The notes under the pieces were generated by a model. That model was not told where the DNA came from, ran no database searches, and worked only from the letters and a program-made list of their open reading frames with translations. Position numbers and translations under genes: made by a program. Of a stretch of DNA of 64,000 nt, positions 1-9,973 are shown in pieces (within the stretch, counting starts at the first letter, position 1; each line of letters starts with the position of its first letter). Source of the DNA: an uncultured Chitinophaga sp. (GTDB taxonomy: Bacteria > Bacteroidota > Bacteroidia > Chitinophagales > Chitinophagaceae); NCBI RefSeq assembly GCF_937898475.1, contig NZ_CALEJS010000026.1, forward strand, positions 62,001 to 126,000. Reading direction: 5' to 3'.

Positions 1-1
1 G

Positions 2-2605
2 CTGGTTGTGATAGACGGTATTCCACAGGAATCTGTAGACGCCAATGGTAACCAGGTGAACGCCGTCCTCCCACACATAGACCCGAACGATATTGAAACC
101 ATCTCCATATTAAAAGACGCAGGAACGGCTGCCGTATACGGAGCGCGCGCCGCCAACGGTGTAATTCTGATCACCACCAAACGCGGTAAGGCGGGAAAAC
201 CGGTGCTGAGTTACACCTTCAATGGCACCTGGCAAAAGCCCGCCCGCCTTGCAGAGCTGGTAAATGGCTATGAATATGCCACCCTGCTTAACGAAACCTA
301 TAAGAACGAAGGCGCTTTCAACCCGGCTACCGGCAAAGGGTATACGGACGAGCAGCTGGAGATCATCCGCAGCGGTTCCGATCCCGACCGTTACGCCAAT
401 ACTGATTGGTACAGCGAACTGATGAACCCATCTGCTTTTCAGCAAAGGCATAATCTCACCGTGAATGGCGGCAGTGACCGCGCCAACTACTTTATCTCCG
501 GTGGTTATCTTGATCAGCCGGGACTTTATCCTGCAGCCGGTTACAAGCAATATTCCCTGCGCTCCAACCTGGATGCAATGATCAGTAACCGCATCAGGGT
601 ATCGCTGAACATTAACGGCAGGGTGGAGAAAACAACCGACCAGGTGGCCGGTTCTGCAGTGGAATCTTATTACCGGCAGATCTCTCCATTGATCCCCAGC
701 CGTTTTTCCAACGGATATTATAACTATGTATCCATTCCGAACGGCTTCAGTTCGCTCGTGAACGGCAGCCCTTACCTGTTGTCGCGTGGAGATGCCGGCT
801 ATGTAAACACAGACCTGAATGTACTGGAAACCACCGGATCACTGGTGTACACGTTGCCTTTTATCCAGGGCTTATCCGCCAAAGGCACCTTTTCATATAA
901 TAAGTACAGCACCTTTGTCAAGAATTTTGTGCAGCCGTATGTGACCTATATCCGCAACGATGATGGGACCTTTACATCGCGCACCACGGGTAATACCAAA
1001 GCATCCCTTACAGAAACATACCGTCAGCGGCAAACCGTACTGGCAGAAGCCTCGCTGAACTATCAGCGTACATTTGGCCGGCATTCCGTGAATGCCATGG
1101 CCCTGTATACACAAACAGAAAATACCGGGGATAATTTCCTGGCTTCCCGCAGCAACTTTCCTTCCGCCCAGATAGACCAGTTATTTGCCGGCGACCCGGC
1201 CACAGCCACCAACGATGGCCGCGGTTTCCGTGATGCCCGTAAAAGCGTGGTAGGGCGCCTGGCTTATACCTTTAAAGACCGCTACCTGTTTGAATACAGT
1301 TTCCGTTACGATGGGTCTGATGTATTTCCTCCCGGGCAGCGCTTCGGTTTCTTTCCTTCCATATCTGCCGGATGGATATTGTCTGAAGAATCATTCATCC
1401 GCAACATTCCCACGATCAGTTTCCTGAAGCTGAGAGGTTCCTGGGGACGATTAGGTAATGACCGCATCGGCCGTTTTGACTACCTGAGTGCCTATACGCT
1501 TGGCACGGGTCTCGAAGGGTATTACACTTTTGGCGGTGCAGACCTGCAGGCATTGGTACCGGGAGTGATACCCAATGCCTCTTTTACGTGGGAGAAAGCA
1601 GATATGACCAATATCGGTGTAGAAGCCCGTTTCTTTGGAGATAAGCTGGGCATTGAAGCAGATTACTTCTATAAGCGTACCAAGGATATTCTGGGTAGCC
1701 GCTCTTCTTCCGTACCCGCTACTATCGGCGGGACACTGCCCAGTGAAAATCTGTCTGTAATAGATAACAAAGGTTTTGAAATAGCCTTGTCTCATCAGCA
1801 CACCATTGGAGAGATCAGCTATTTCGTGAGGCCGAATATTACCTTTAACAGGAACAGGGTCATATACGCGCCACAGCCTGCGGGTCTTCTGCCCTGGCAG
1901 AGCGCTATCGGCCATCCCATCGCCGTAAACCCTGCCAATCTCACCAACCTCGGATATGTGGCAGAAGGATTGTACCAATCTGCAGAAGAGATACAGAAAG
2001 GCCCTACACCTTTGTATGCAAATGTGGCGCCCGGAGATATAAAGTACAAAGACCTGAATGGCGATGGAAAGATCAGTCCCGATGACCGTACCATCATCAC
2101 CAAAGGCGACTATCCGCAGATCATATACGGTATTGCGCTGGGTGGTGCTTTCAAAGGGTTTGACCTGAATGCATTGTTCCAGGGCGCCGGCAATATTGAG
2201 AAGTATATGTCGGGTCTCGGCTCCTGGGCCTTTGGCGGCGCTGCCAGCGGTACCAGTCCCAGTGTGCCGATGAAACAGCACTTGGACCGCTGGACACCCG
2301 ACAACCCGGATGCAAGCTACCCGCGCCTGTTCAGGGATAACCTGAATAACCAGGCCATTTCCTCTTATTGGTTAAGGAATGCCGCTTACCTGCGCCTCAA
2401 AAACCTGGAGATCGGCTACAGCCTTCCCGCCAAGCTGCTGTCAGGTCTCAGGATCAGCAGCGCCCGTATCTATGTGAGCGGATCCAACCTGCTCACCTTT
2501 ACAAAGATGAAAGATGTAGATCCCGAATCAGCGGTTACATCCTACGGCGCTACCAGCTACCTGATCCAGAAGCTGTATAATATTGGTTTTAACGTTAAAT
2601 TTTAA
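2..2605 (+). CDS. SusC/RagA-family TonB-linked outer-membrane receptor, 5'-truncated by the window edge
   Basis: This is the C-terminal 867 residues of a SusC-type receptor, the outer-membrane barrel that imports oligosaccharides or peptides with TonB energy and a SusD lid. The frame is open to the left edge and begins LVVIDGIPQ, the plug-domain motif normally found after the N-terminal carboxypeptidase-regulatory-like domain and TonB box, so about 150-200 residues are missing. The plug continues with SILKDAGTAAVYGARAANG. The rest is a long aromatic-rich barrel ending in NIGFNVKF with a terminal Phe, usual for the family. The stop lies 11 bp before the SusD start, so the two are co-transcribed. 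The substrate cannot be told from sequence; no glycosidase is attached to the visible part of this operon. Confidence 0.95.
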   Translation: MVVIDGIPQESVDANGNQVNAVLPHIDPNDIETISILKDAGTAAVYGARAANGVILITTKRGKAGKPVLSYTFNGTWQKPARLAELVNGYEYATLLNETYKNEGAFNPATGKGYTDEQLEIIRSGSDPDRYANTDWYSELMNPSAFQQRHNLTVNGGSDRANYFISGGYLDQPGLYPAAGYKQYSLRSNLDAMISNRIRVSLNINGRVEKTTDQVAGSAVESYYRQISPLIPSRFSNGYYNYVSIPNGFSSLVNGSPYLLSRGDAGYVNTDLNVLETTGSLVYTLPFIQGLSAKGTFSYNKYSTFVKNFVQPYVTYIRNDDGTFTSRTTGNTKASLTETYRQRQTVLAEASLNYQRTFGRHSVNAMALYTQTENTGDNFLASRSNFPSAQIDQLFAGDPATATNDGRGFRDARKSVVGRLAYTFKDRYLFEYSFRYDGSDVFPPGQRFGFFPSISAGWILSEESFIRNIPTISFLKLRGSWGRLGNDRIGRFDYLSAYTLGTGLEGYYTFGGADLQALVPGVIPNASFTWEKADMTNIGVEARFFGDKLGIEADYFYKRTKDILGSRSSSVPATIGGTLPSENLSVIDNKGFEIALSHQHTIGEISYFVRPNITFNRNRVIYAPQPAGLLPWQSAIGHPIAVNPANLTNLGYVAEGLYQSAEEIQKGPTPLYANVAPGDIKYKDLNGDGKISPDDRTIITKGDYPQIIYGIALGGAFKGFDLNALFQGAGNIEKYMSGLGSWAFGGAASGTSPSVPMKQHLDRWTPDNPDASYPRLFRDNLNNQAISSYWLRNAAYLRLKNLEIGYSLPAKLLSGLRISSARIYVSGSNLLTFTKMKDVDPESAVTSYGATSYLIQKLYNIGFNVKF

Positions 2606-2616
2606 TTCGGCCTGAG

Positions 2617-4212
2617 ATGAAGCGATATATAAAACTGTTGTTGATACCGGTATCCCTGCTGCTGCTGACAGTCGGCTGCAAGAAAAATTTCCTGGACAGT
2701 AAGCCGCTGGATCGTTACAGCGATGCAGACGTATGGGAAGACTCCACACTGGCAAACCTCTTCCTCAATAATATTTACGCGGGCATACCTACTGAGTTCG
2801 CAGGAACGATGACAGACGCCCTGAGTGATGAGCTGTATTCCAGCAGCAACATTTCCGTTTACCAGGGCACTTTTCTGCCCGCCAGCCTGCCTTATGCACT
2901 GATCAACATGTGGGATAATTCCTGGTCAAAGATCAGGCGTTGCAATATGTACCTTGAAAATGTGAACAGGCTGCCTGCCAGTGATGTATTTAAAAAGAGA
3001 ACGGCTGATGAGGTGCGTTTTCTGCGTGCGCTTTATTATTCGTATCTCGCCAACTATTTTGGCGCAGTGCCGCTGATCACTGCTACGCAGGATCTGAATG
3101 GCGATCTGAATGTATCGCGCACACCGTATGCAGGAGTGGTGAGCTTCATCACTAAACAGCTGGACAGTATTTACCAAAACGGCCACCTGCCTTTTAAGTA
3201 TGCAAAAGCAGATATGGGCCGCGTTACCCGTGGCGCTGCACTGGCGCTTAAATCAAGGGTGCTTTTATACGCCGCTGGCTATGATAACAACTGGCAGGCC
3301 GCTTACGATGCAGCCAAAGCAGTGATCGATATTGAAGGACAGGCAGGTTATGGTTTGTTCCCACAATATGAAACACTGTTCCATGAGGCCAATGACAATA
3401 ACCTGGAAGTGATCTTCGATCACCAGTATCTCTCCAATTTCAAAGGCTATCATGTGCATCATTATAACCTGCCCTGGGGACTGGTACCTCCGGGTCCCAG
3501 CGCATTGAACCAGCCTACCCAGAACATTGTGGACGAGTACGAAATGGCCAATGGGAAGATGATCAATGAATCAGGCTCGGGCTATGATGCTGCACAGCCC
3601 TATGTGAACCGCGATCCCCGCTTTTATGCCAGCATATTTTATGATGGCGCTTTCTGGAGCGGTACTACCCTGGATTTCAAGCTGGGCTCCAACAATAATC
3701 CCAGCAGCTCGCCGCTTACTACCGGCTATGCGCTGCGGAAAATGCAGGAGCCCACGTTCAATCCTTTTGATCTGTCGAAAAGTTATGGCGGCGGACAAAA
3801 CAACATCCTGCTGCGCTATGCGGAGGTGCTGCTCAATGCAGCCGAAGCAGCTTTTGAGCTGGGCAGGGTAGAAGAGGCCCGCGGATATATCAACCGCGTA
3901 CGCAATCGCGCGGGTATGCCCGAAATACCTGCCGGGCAGCTGACCCTCGACAAGATCAGGCATGAACGCACCATTGAGCTGGCCTTTGAAGGTACCCGCC
4001 TCTGGGATATACGCCGCTGGAAGCTGGGTCCTCAAAAGTTGGGTGTTGATATGAGAGGGGTGAGCATTACCGAAAGCGGCAGCGGTGCAAGGGAATACAA
4101 CATGATAACGGTACAGAGCAGGTCATTCAGCGATAAGATGTACCTGTTCCCCATCTACCAGACTGAAATAGATAAGAATCCCAACCTGAAACCCAATAAC
4201 CCTGGTTGGTAA
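2617..4212 (+). CDS. RagB/SusD-family substrate-binding lipoprotein
   Basis: A 531-residue outer-membrane lipoprotein that caps the preceding SusC barrel and binds the ligand. The N-terminus MKRYIKLLLIPVSLLLLTVGC is a type II signal peptide with the lipid Cys at residue 21, followed by KKNFLDSKPLD, the typical SusD start. The C-terminal third carries the usual family features: the LLRYAEVLLNAAEAAFELG helix, RNRAGMP, then ERTIELAFEGTRLWDIRRWK. The length is normal. It sits between SusC and a TlpA-like protein in one operon, with gaps of 11 and 30 bp. The ligand is unknown. Confidence 0.95.
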   Translation: MKRYIKLLLIPVSLLLLTVGCKKNFLDSKPLDRYSDADVWEDSTLANLFLNNIYAGIPTEFAGTMTDALSDELYSSSNISVYQGTFLPASLPYALINMWDNSWSKIRRCNMYLENVNRLPASDVFKKRTADEVRFLRALYYSYLANYFGAVPLITATQDLNGDLNVSRTPYAGVVSFITKQLDSIYQNGHLPFKYAKADMGRVTRGAALALKSRVLLYAAGYDNNWQAAYDAAKAVIDIEGQAGYGLFPQYETLFHEANDNNLEVIFDHQYLSNFKGYHVHHYNLPWGLVPPGPSALNQPTQNIVDEYEMANGKMINESGSGYDAAQPYVNRDPRFYASIFYDGAFWSGTTLDFKLGSNNNPSSSPLTTGYALRKMQEPTFNPFDLSKSYGGGQNNILLRYAEVLLNAAEAAFELGRVEEARGYINRVRNRAGMPEIPAGQLTLDKIRHERTIELAFEGTRLWDIRRWKLGPQKLGVDMRGVSITESGSGAREYNMITVQSRSFSDKMYLFPIYQTEIDKNPNLKPNNPGW

Positions 4213-4242
4213 GCATATATAAAGCATTAAATGACTGACATT

Positions 4243-5367
4243 ATGAAGAAAAATATTGCATTCATCAGTATGATGGCGGCGGCCCTGCTAGCTCAGCTGG
4301 CAGCAGCAGCCCAGTTAAATCCCTCCGGTAAATTCATTTTGAAGGGCAGGATCGCTGGTCTGGATACCGGTAAAATATACCTCAGCCGCCTTGGCGCAGA
4401 GGCCGCCAGCGACTCAACGGAAGTAAAGAACGGCGCTTTCACTTTCAGCGGCGCCATTGCCGAACCGTTGTTGTATAACCTGAAGCTTGCCGGCGCCAGG
4501 AACGGAAAGGTGTTCTTTTTGGAAAGCGGCACCATCACCCTGGAGGGCAGTAAGGATTCTTTGTACAAGGCTACGGTGAAAGGCTCGGCTGCACAAGACG
4601 TGTATGCAGGCTTTTTCGAAGCCTGGAAACCGGTAACTGCCAGGGCAGGTGACATTTACCAGCGCCTGGATAAAGCCAACCAGGGTGGCAAGGTACAGCC
4701 GGACAGCGCTACCCGTAAAGCTTTCGATGCAGAGTTTGCCGCTCTGCAGCTCTTCCATGACAGTATCGTCAGCGCCTATATTAAAAAGCATACAGGTTCT
4801 CCCGCTGCCGCCAGCATCATACTGGACCGTTTTGTTACCTATCAGCAGGTCGATAAAGCGGCAGCGCTGTATAAGGTGCTGGATAAAAAAGTACGCCAGT
4901 CGTTCTACGGCAAGGAGATCGTAAAGGCCCTCGAATCTGATGCGCGGACAGCGCCCGGTAAGGTAGCGCCTGACTTTACCCAGCAGGATACCACGGGGAA
5001 GGCGCTTACGCTGTCTGCCCTGAGGGGAAGTTATGTGCTGGTGGATTTCTGGGCCAGCTGGTGTGGTCCCTGCCGTAAAGAGAACCCCAATGTGGTGGCC
5101 GCATATAATAAGTACCACGCAAAGGGATTTGATATTATTGGTGTTTCACTGGACAATAAAAAAGAGGCCTGGACAAAGGCCATCAGGGCAGATGGCCTTA
5201 CCTGGTATCATGTATCAGACCTGAAAGGCTGGGCCAATGAAGCAGCGGCCGTTTATAATGTTAAAAGCGTACCATCTAACTTCCTGCTTGATAAAACAGG
5301 TAAGATAGTGGCCCGTAACCTGCGTGGCGAAGACCTGGAAAAGAAATTGTCCGAACTACTCCAATAA
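4243..5367 (+). CDS. TlpA-like thiol-disulfide oxidoreductase with N-terminal DUF4369-like domain
   Basis: A 374-residue exported protein. The start was set at the ATG at 4243 because MKKNIAFISMMAAALL begins a clean signal peptide ending near AAAAQ; an in-frame ATG 12 bp upstream is less likely. Residues about 25-120 form a beta-rich domain (GRIAGLDTGKIYLS, then TFSGAI) of the DUF4369 type. Residues about 235-374 are a thioredoxin-like AhpC/TSA domain with the redox motif WCGPC (Cys274 and Cys277) and a cis-Pro region SVPSNFLLD. Such proteins keep envelope thiols reduced. It is the last gene of the SusC/SusD operon and is followed by a strong terminator. What it does for this transporter is not evident. 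Confidence 0.88.
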   Translation: MKKNIAFISMMAAALLAQLAAAAQLNPSGKFILKGRIAGLDTGKIYLSRLGAEAASDSTEVKNGAFTFSGAIAEPLLYNLKLAGARNGKVFFLESGTITLEGSKDSLYKATVKGSAAQDVYAGFFEAWKPVTARAGDIYQRLDKANQGGKVQPDSATRKAFDAEFAALQLFHDSIVSAYIKKHTGSPAAASIILDRFVTYQQVDKAAALYKVLDKKVRQSFYGKEIVKALESDARTAPGKVAPDFTQQDTTGKALTLSALRGSYVLVDFWASWCGPCRKENPNVVAAYNKYHAKGFDIIGVSLDNKKEAWTKAIRADGLTWYHVSDLKGWANEAAAVYNVKSVPSNFLLDKTGKIVARNLRGEDLEKKLSELLQ

Positions 5368-5393
5368 GTCCTGTTTATTAGCTATGTACCTGA

Positions 5394-5419
5394 GGGATGC
5401 CGGCCGGCATCCCTTTTTT
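5394..5419 (+). terminator. Rho-independent terminator of the SusC/SusD/TlpA operon
   Basis: A perfect 20-bp palindrome, GGGATGCCGGCCGGCATCCC (5394-5413), is followed directly by six T residues (5414-5419). It lies 26 bp after the TlpA-like stop codon. The strong GC stem plus T tract fits intrinsic termination on the + strand. Confidence 0.88.
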
Positions 5420-5514
5420 GTATGTGTAAGGCGTTTCTCAGAATTATTTGTTGCGGACGAGACAACCTTGGGGGATTGGGACACGTATTCATGAGAACCA
5501 CAGCTTATTATCTT

Positions 5515-6435
5515 ATGGCGCAACTTAGCGAGAGCATACTGAAAGTGATTGCCTACTTTGATATGTTCAGTCATCCGGTAACCATGGAAGAGATACATCA
5601 GTTCCTTGATCAGCCGGCCCGGGAAAAAGATCTGGAATCACCATTACGTCAGCTGTTAGATAAACAGTTTATCTGGCGCCTGGGGCAATTCTATAGCCTT
5701 AGGAATGACCCCCAGCTGGTGCAGCGGCGGCTGAAAGGAAATATGCTGGCGGTAAAGCGCCTGAAACTGGCGATGCGTATTTCACGCGTATTGGCATGGT
5801 GTCCTTATATAAGGGGCGTGGGTATTTCAGGATCTCTGTCCAAGAAAGTAGCCTACGAAGGATCAGATTACGATTTTTTTATTATCACTGCAGAAAACCG
5901 GCTTTGGATTGCGCGCGCTTTCCAATATTTTTTTGTGAAATCATTTTCCTGGCTGGGCCTACGATATTTTTGCTGCCTGAATTATTATATTGATGAAAAA
6001 GCACTGGAGATAGAGGAGAAAAATATTTTTACAGCAACAGAAGTAGTTACTTTATTACCGGCCCGAGGCAGACGTAGCTTTCAGAATTTTTCTAATGCCA
6101 ATAAATGGGTCAGTGATTTTATACCTAATGCTTCATTTAGAGAACCACCAGCCAGGGAGATATCGTCTTGGCCATTGAAAAGATGTTTGGAGTGGATGTT
6201 GAATAGCCAGCTGGGTGACCGATTGGACAATGCAATAATGAAGTACTTTTCCCGGCGGTGGACAAATCTTATGTCTAAGAAAATAGTTTATCATACCGGT
6301 TTCGTTCTGGGCTCAATGGTGGTTGAAAAGCATCTCTGCAAGCCAATGCCTCAGCATTTTCAACAAAATATATTAAACAGGTTCGAGCAAAAGATTGCTG
6401 ACATGAAAAATCAGGATACGGTAATTCAGGATTAA
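5515..6435 (+). CDS. Nucleotidyltransferase-fold protein (GSLS...SDYD), function unknown
   Basis: A 306-residue soluble protein. Residues about 1-75 look like a small winged-helix domain (ILKVIAYFDMFSHPVTMEEI). Residues 100-125 hold GISGSLSKKVAYEGSDYDFF, the polymerase-beta nucleotidyltransferase signature: Gly-Ser at 106-107 and the metal-binding pair Asp118/Asp120. The family transfers nucleotides to small molecules, proteins or RNA; the acceptor here is unknown. The start is uncertain: 5515 was chosen because recognisable domain sequence begins there, with in-frame ATGs also at 5422 and 5491. It converges, 4 bp apart, on a methyltransferase/radical-SAM pair, which suggests a shared role with these genes but does not prove it. 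Confidence 0.7.
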   Translation: MAQLSESILKVIAYFDMFSHPVTMEEIHQFLDQPAREKDLESPLRQLLDKQFIWRLGQFYSLRNDPQLVQRRLKGNMLAVKRLKLAMRISRVLAWCPYIRGVGISGSLSKKVAYEGSDYDFFIITAENRLWIARAFQYFFVKSFSWLGLRYFCCLNYYIDEKALEIEEKNIFTATEVVTLLPARGRRSFQNFSNANKWVSDFIPNASFREPPAREISSWPLKRCLEWMLNSQLGDRLDNAIMKYFSRRWTNLMSKKIVYHTGFVLGSMVVEKHLCKPMPQHFQQNILNRFEQKIADMKNQDTVIQD

Positions 6436-6439
6436 AATG

Positions 6440-7264
6440 CTATCGTTTCCTTAATGAAATAATATAATAATCGCCAATATATCTCCAGGGCCATTTTGCT
6501 TTCCATTTGTTTTCCAGCACAGTTAAGAAATGATATCCCTTGGGATATCTGAGCGGCAGTTTTTCAAGGTAAGAAGGCGGCACAATAGTACATAAGCCTT
6601 CCAGTCCCAATACTTCGTAATCCTGTTGCAGCACTTCGGTAACAAAAGAAGGTTTATAATACCAGCACGTAAAAGGTATCCCCTCTACATAAGCTGTTCT
6701 TCCCTTTTTGCTGTTGAACCGGCGAAAAGCTAATTTAAAGCGCCCTCTCAAGGCCAGCAGTGTCTCCCACAGGCAGAAGGGAGGCAGTAATACCAGTGTT
6801 ATTTGTCCTTGGGGCTTAAGCAATGGCCACAGGGATGTCAACACTTGTTTTAGCTGCCCTGTACAATTCAGGCCTGCAAAGTTCGAGAAGATAAGATCGT
6901 ATGGCCCTTTGTGCTGCAGGGTATGCAGCGCGGTATATGAGCATTTTTCAATGCTGATCTGTTTTTCCAGCCCACGTGCATTTACTTTTTCAGTCAGCGC
7001 CTGCAACATTCCCTCCGCAACGTCAGTAGCATGTACCCGGTGCCCGGCCGCTGCAAAGTAAACACTGTCCTCTCCGGTGCCCGCATTTAATTCGAGTATA
7101 TGGCTGCCAGGTGCCAGAAAACGGTTCACGTGCTTACGTACGCGTTCTCTTTTGTACTGGATGATAGGGTTGCCGCTGTAGATATCATCGAACACATAAG
7201 ATTGCTTACTGAATGCCACAGCAGCGTTTTGCTCGTTGACAATATGAGGATCAGTCGTTGCCAA
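6440..7264 (-). CDS. Class I SAM-dependent methyltransferase
   Basis: A 274-residue cytoplasmic protein. The SAM-binding motif I is ILELNAGTGEDS (residues 56-67), with HATDVAEGML following as the acidic loop (Asp81) and DLIFSNFAGLN as the motif IV region. The C-terminal third is basic and aromatic. Its start overlaps the end of the radical SAM gene by 14 bp, so the pair is translated from one mRNA. That pairing suggests both modify the same molecule, possibly a glycan or lipid given the glycosyltransferases next door. The substrate cannot be told from sequence. Confidence 0.8.
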   Translation of the reverse strand: MATTDPHIVNEQNAAVAFSKQSYVFDDIYSGNPIIQYKRERVRKHVNRFLAPGSHILELNAGTGEDSVYFAAAGHRVHATDVAEGMLQALTEKVNARGLEKQISIEKCSYTALHTLQHKGPYDLIFSNFAGLNCTGQLKQVLTSLWPLLKPQGQITLVLLPPFCLWETLLALRGRFKLAFRRFNSKKGRTAYVEGIPFTCWYYKPSFVTEVLQQDYEVLGLEGLCTIVPPSYLEKLPLRYPKGYHFLTVLENKWKAKWPWRYIGDYYIISLRKR

Positions 7265-8711
7265 TGATATCCAGTTTCAGTTTTGAAATTAATGCAGCCG
7301 GAACAAAGTATACAGCGGAGGCGGCTTTTTTGATGGCAGCCTTGGTAATGCTGCGGGGATGGCTGAATATCCTTTTAAAATGATGCAGTGCAATGTTTTT
7401 TTGGTAGTTCTTATGAACGTAATAATAAAGCTGCTTGTAGAACGCCGGCTTATACGTATTCTTAAACATCATGATCATCTCGTTCGAATCTGTCCAGTTG
7501 GTTTTTTCTTTCAGATCAGCCTTTACTTTCTCATAAAAAACAGTGCCGGGCAATGGATAAGACACAGAAATACCGATGCTGTGCGGCATCAGCTCATTGA
7601 TCATACGTATGGTCTTTTTGATATCCTCCTTTGTTTCACCAAGGTATCCAAATTGTATAAAGAACGATGGTTTGATGTGATGCTCCTTTAATAACCTGGT
7701 GGCGGTGTAGATCTGTTCAATAGTGGTACCTTTGTCCATCGCGTCCAATATATGCTGTGAGCCGCTTTCGGCGCCCATCCACACGTTGTCGCATCCCGCC
7801 CTTGCAAGAGCGGCTATGTAATTATGCTGGAGCAGCAGGTCTGCCCTGGCTTGTATCTTAAATTTGAATGACAGTTGTTCCTGTTCCACCAGGTCGGCAA
7901 ATTCATAAACCCATCCTGGTTTTAGTCCGAATATATCATCGCAAAACCAGATATGGTCAAAGTTGAATTTCTCCTTCAAAAGCTTTAATTCCTTAACAAC
8001 ATGTTGGGGGGAGCGTGCATTGTACCGGTTGCCATAGATCGGTTTGGCGCACCAGTTGCATTTAAACGGACACCCCCTGGTAGTGCTCATGTTCAATGAA
8101 AAATACCCCGTATGGCTCAGCCAGGATTGACGGTAGGGGGTAATATCTATAAGGTCCCAGGCAGGCAATGGAAGGCGGTCAAGGTCCTTCATTACACTCC
8201 GCGCCGGAGTCCTCACCAGGTTATTGTTCTGTTTGAATGCAAGTCCGGCTATCCCGGAAAAATCTTCATTCCGCTTCAGGGCATTAACCAGTTCCAATAA
8301 GGTTTGCTCGGCTTCTCCTATAATAACGAAATCAGCTCCCTCTTCCAGGTATTTTTCAAAATGGTCTGTTGAGTCGGAACTGGAAACGATCACCTTGCAG
8401 CCCCGTTCGCTGGCCAGCTTGCTCATGCGGAATGCAGCCTCCCGCATGTTGGTCAGGCACATTTTGGTGAGATAATTAAACCCGTCGTCATAGATGACAA
8501 AAATGTCAGGTTGCAGGTCTTCCAGGCTGGGCAAGACTTCTTCAGGCGTTTGGGCGAACATAGTATCAAACAGTGCCACCTTACAACCATGTTCCCTCAG
8601 TAGGGCTGCAGCATATAGCGTGCCCAGGGGAGGGTAAGGCTGCCCTGCATCCCACTGCTTGGGATCATAGCGTAAGAAATAGGAATGCGAAAAAAGTATG
8701 CTGCTCATCAC
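7251..8711 (-). CDS. B12-binding-type radical SAM protein
   Basis: A 486-residue protein built like BchE/P-methyltransferase-type enzymes. Residues about 20-145 have the shape of a cobalamin-binding Rossmann domain (PPLGTLYAAALLREHG, then EGADFVIIGEAEQTLLELV). Residues 205-225 contain TTRGCPFKCNWCAKP, the CxxxCxxC that binds the radical 4Fe-4S cluster (Cys214, Cys218, Cys221). The catalytic barrel follows (KAGWVYEF-like and MGAESGSQHILDAMDKG stretches). Such enzymes methylate or rearrange unreactive carbons. The classical B12 motif DxHxxG is not visible, so B12 dependence is inferred. First gene of a leftward pair with the methyltransferase. Confidence 0.85.
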   Translation of the reverse strand: MMSSILFSHSYFLRYDPKQWDAGQPYPPLGTLYAAALLREHGCKVALFDTMFAQTPEEVLPSLEDLQPDIFVIYDDGFNYLTKMCLTNMREAAFRMSKLASERGCKVIVSSSDSTDHFEKYLEEGADFVIIGEAEQTLLELVNALKRNEDFSGIAGLAFKQNNNLVRTPARSVMKDLDRLPLPAWDLIDITPYRQSWLSHTGYFSLNMSTTRGCPFKCNWCAKPIYGNRYNARSPQHVVKELKLLKEKFNFDHIWFCDDIFGLKPGWVYEFADLVEQEQLSFKFKIQARADLLLQHNYIAALARAGCDNVWMGAESGSQHILDAMDKGTTIEQIYTATRLLKEHHIKPSFFIQFGYLGETKEDIKKTIRMINELMPHSIGISVSYPLPGTVFYEKVKADLKEKTNWTDSNEMIMMFKNTYKPAFYKQLYYYVHKNYQKNIALHHFKRIFSHPRSITKAAIKKAASAVYFVPAALISKLKLDIIGND

Positions 8712-8860
8712 GAACAGGGTTTGTTTTGGGGTATTACGGTGAACTACCCGAAATGGTTGCCTGCCTTTCAGATTTATCTTATTATTGTGGATATCTTGCT
8801 CCCGATGTTCATTTGGAAAAAATCAGGTTCACATTTGCAGGAATTGATATCTTTTAGTCT

Positions 8861-9970
8861 ATGAGGGTGCTTTTTGCCAGTTATGTCACTATACCTGAAT
8901 TTCATCAGCCTGAAGCATGGTTAAATCGCATAAAAGCCTATAGGGGAATACTGGAAACGCTTAATATGCACAATGAGGTGCTCACTATAGAGCAGATTAG
9001 TTATGAGGGTTTATACCAGATGAACGGCGTGGAATACCACTTTAAACGTTTTCCTCATAGGAACAGGATTACCCGTCTTTTCCCCCTACGGCAACATCGA
9101 TACATACAGCGGCTGCAACCCGATGTGGTTATTGTACATGGGCTGCACTTTGCTATACAAACCATTTTGCTGCGCTTAAAGCTGGGGCGGAAAGTAAAGA
9201 TTATTGTACAGCATCATGCTGAAAAACCCGCACCAGGAATCCACAGGATATTGCGTTGGATAGCCAGCCATTGTATAGATGCCTATATGTTCACTGCCAT
9301 TGAAATGGGCCTGGAATGGGTTAAAGCACGCAATATTAAATCAACTGCCAGCATAAGGGAAGTAATGGAGGCATCCTCTACATTTTTCCCGGCAGACCGG
9401 GCGTTGTCAAGGGCAAGAACGCAGGTGTCGGGTGAAATGGTATACCTATGGGTAGGCCGGCTGAATGAGAACAAAGATCCCCTGACTGTAGTAAAAGCCT
9501 TTCTGCAATTTCTGGTCCACTGCCCTGGTGCCCGTTTGTACATGATCTATCATAAATCAGAGCTTTTGGAAGCGATCGAGACATTGCTGGCAGCAGATCC
9601 TGCATATCAGCAGGCGGTGATCTTTGTAGGCAGGATACCACATGAGGAGCTGCAGCATTGGTTCAACAGCGCGGATTTTATTGTAGCAGCATCTTATTAC
9701 GAAGGCAGCGGTATAGCTGTTTGCGAAGGTATGTCTTGCGGTTGTATTCCTGTACTGACAGCTATTCCTTCTTTCCGAATGATGACGGGTAACGGAAAAT
9801 GCGGGCTGTTATTTCCTCCCGGTGATGTGTCAGCTTTGCTGAGCGCTTTTATTCAGACACTTGGCATGGATAGGGAGGAGGAACGCCGGAAAACACTGGA
9901 ACAGTTTCATTCCCGGCTGTCTTTTGAAGCTATTGCCAGGCATATGGAAGACGTAATAGACTCGATATAA
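8861..9970 (+). CDS. Glycosyltransferase family 4 (GT-B fold)
   Basis: A 369-residue cytoplasmic GT-B enzyme. The N-terminal half is the acceptor domain, with DVVIVHGLHF. The C-terminal donor domain opens with YLWVGRLNENKDPLTVVKAF and contains SYYEGSGIAVCEGMSCGCIPV, the E-x7-E loop that contacts the nucleotide-sugar. It is divergent from the radical SAM gene across a 149-bp gap and convergent, 3 bp apart, with a methyltransferase. Sugar and acceptor are unknown. Confidence 0.85.
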   Translation: MRVLFASYVTIPEFHQPEAWLNRIKAYRGILETLNMHNEVLTIEQISYEGLYQMNGVEYHFKRFPHRNRITRLFPLRQHRYIQRLQPDVVIVHGLHFAIQTILLRLKLGRKVKIIVQHHAEKPAPGIHRILRWIASHCIDAYMFTAIEMGLEWVKARNIKSTASIREVMEASSTFFPADRALSRARTQVSGEMVYLWVGRLNENKDPLTVVKAFLQFLVHCPGARLYMIYHKSELLEAIETLLAADPAYQQAVIFVGRIPHEELQHWFNSADFIVAASYYEGSGIAVCEGMSCGCIPVLTAIPSFRMMTGNGKCGLLFPPGDVSALLSAFIQTLGMDREEERRKTLEQFHSRLSFEAIARHMEDVIDSI

Positions 9971-9973
9971 TAA

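Noticed and set aside
1451..2281. A 276-codon open frame on the - strand inside the first SusC gene.
   Set aside because: Same reason: antisense to a real receptor gene and without recognisable protein features.
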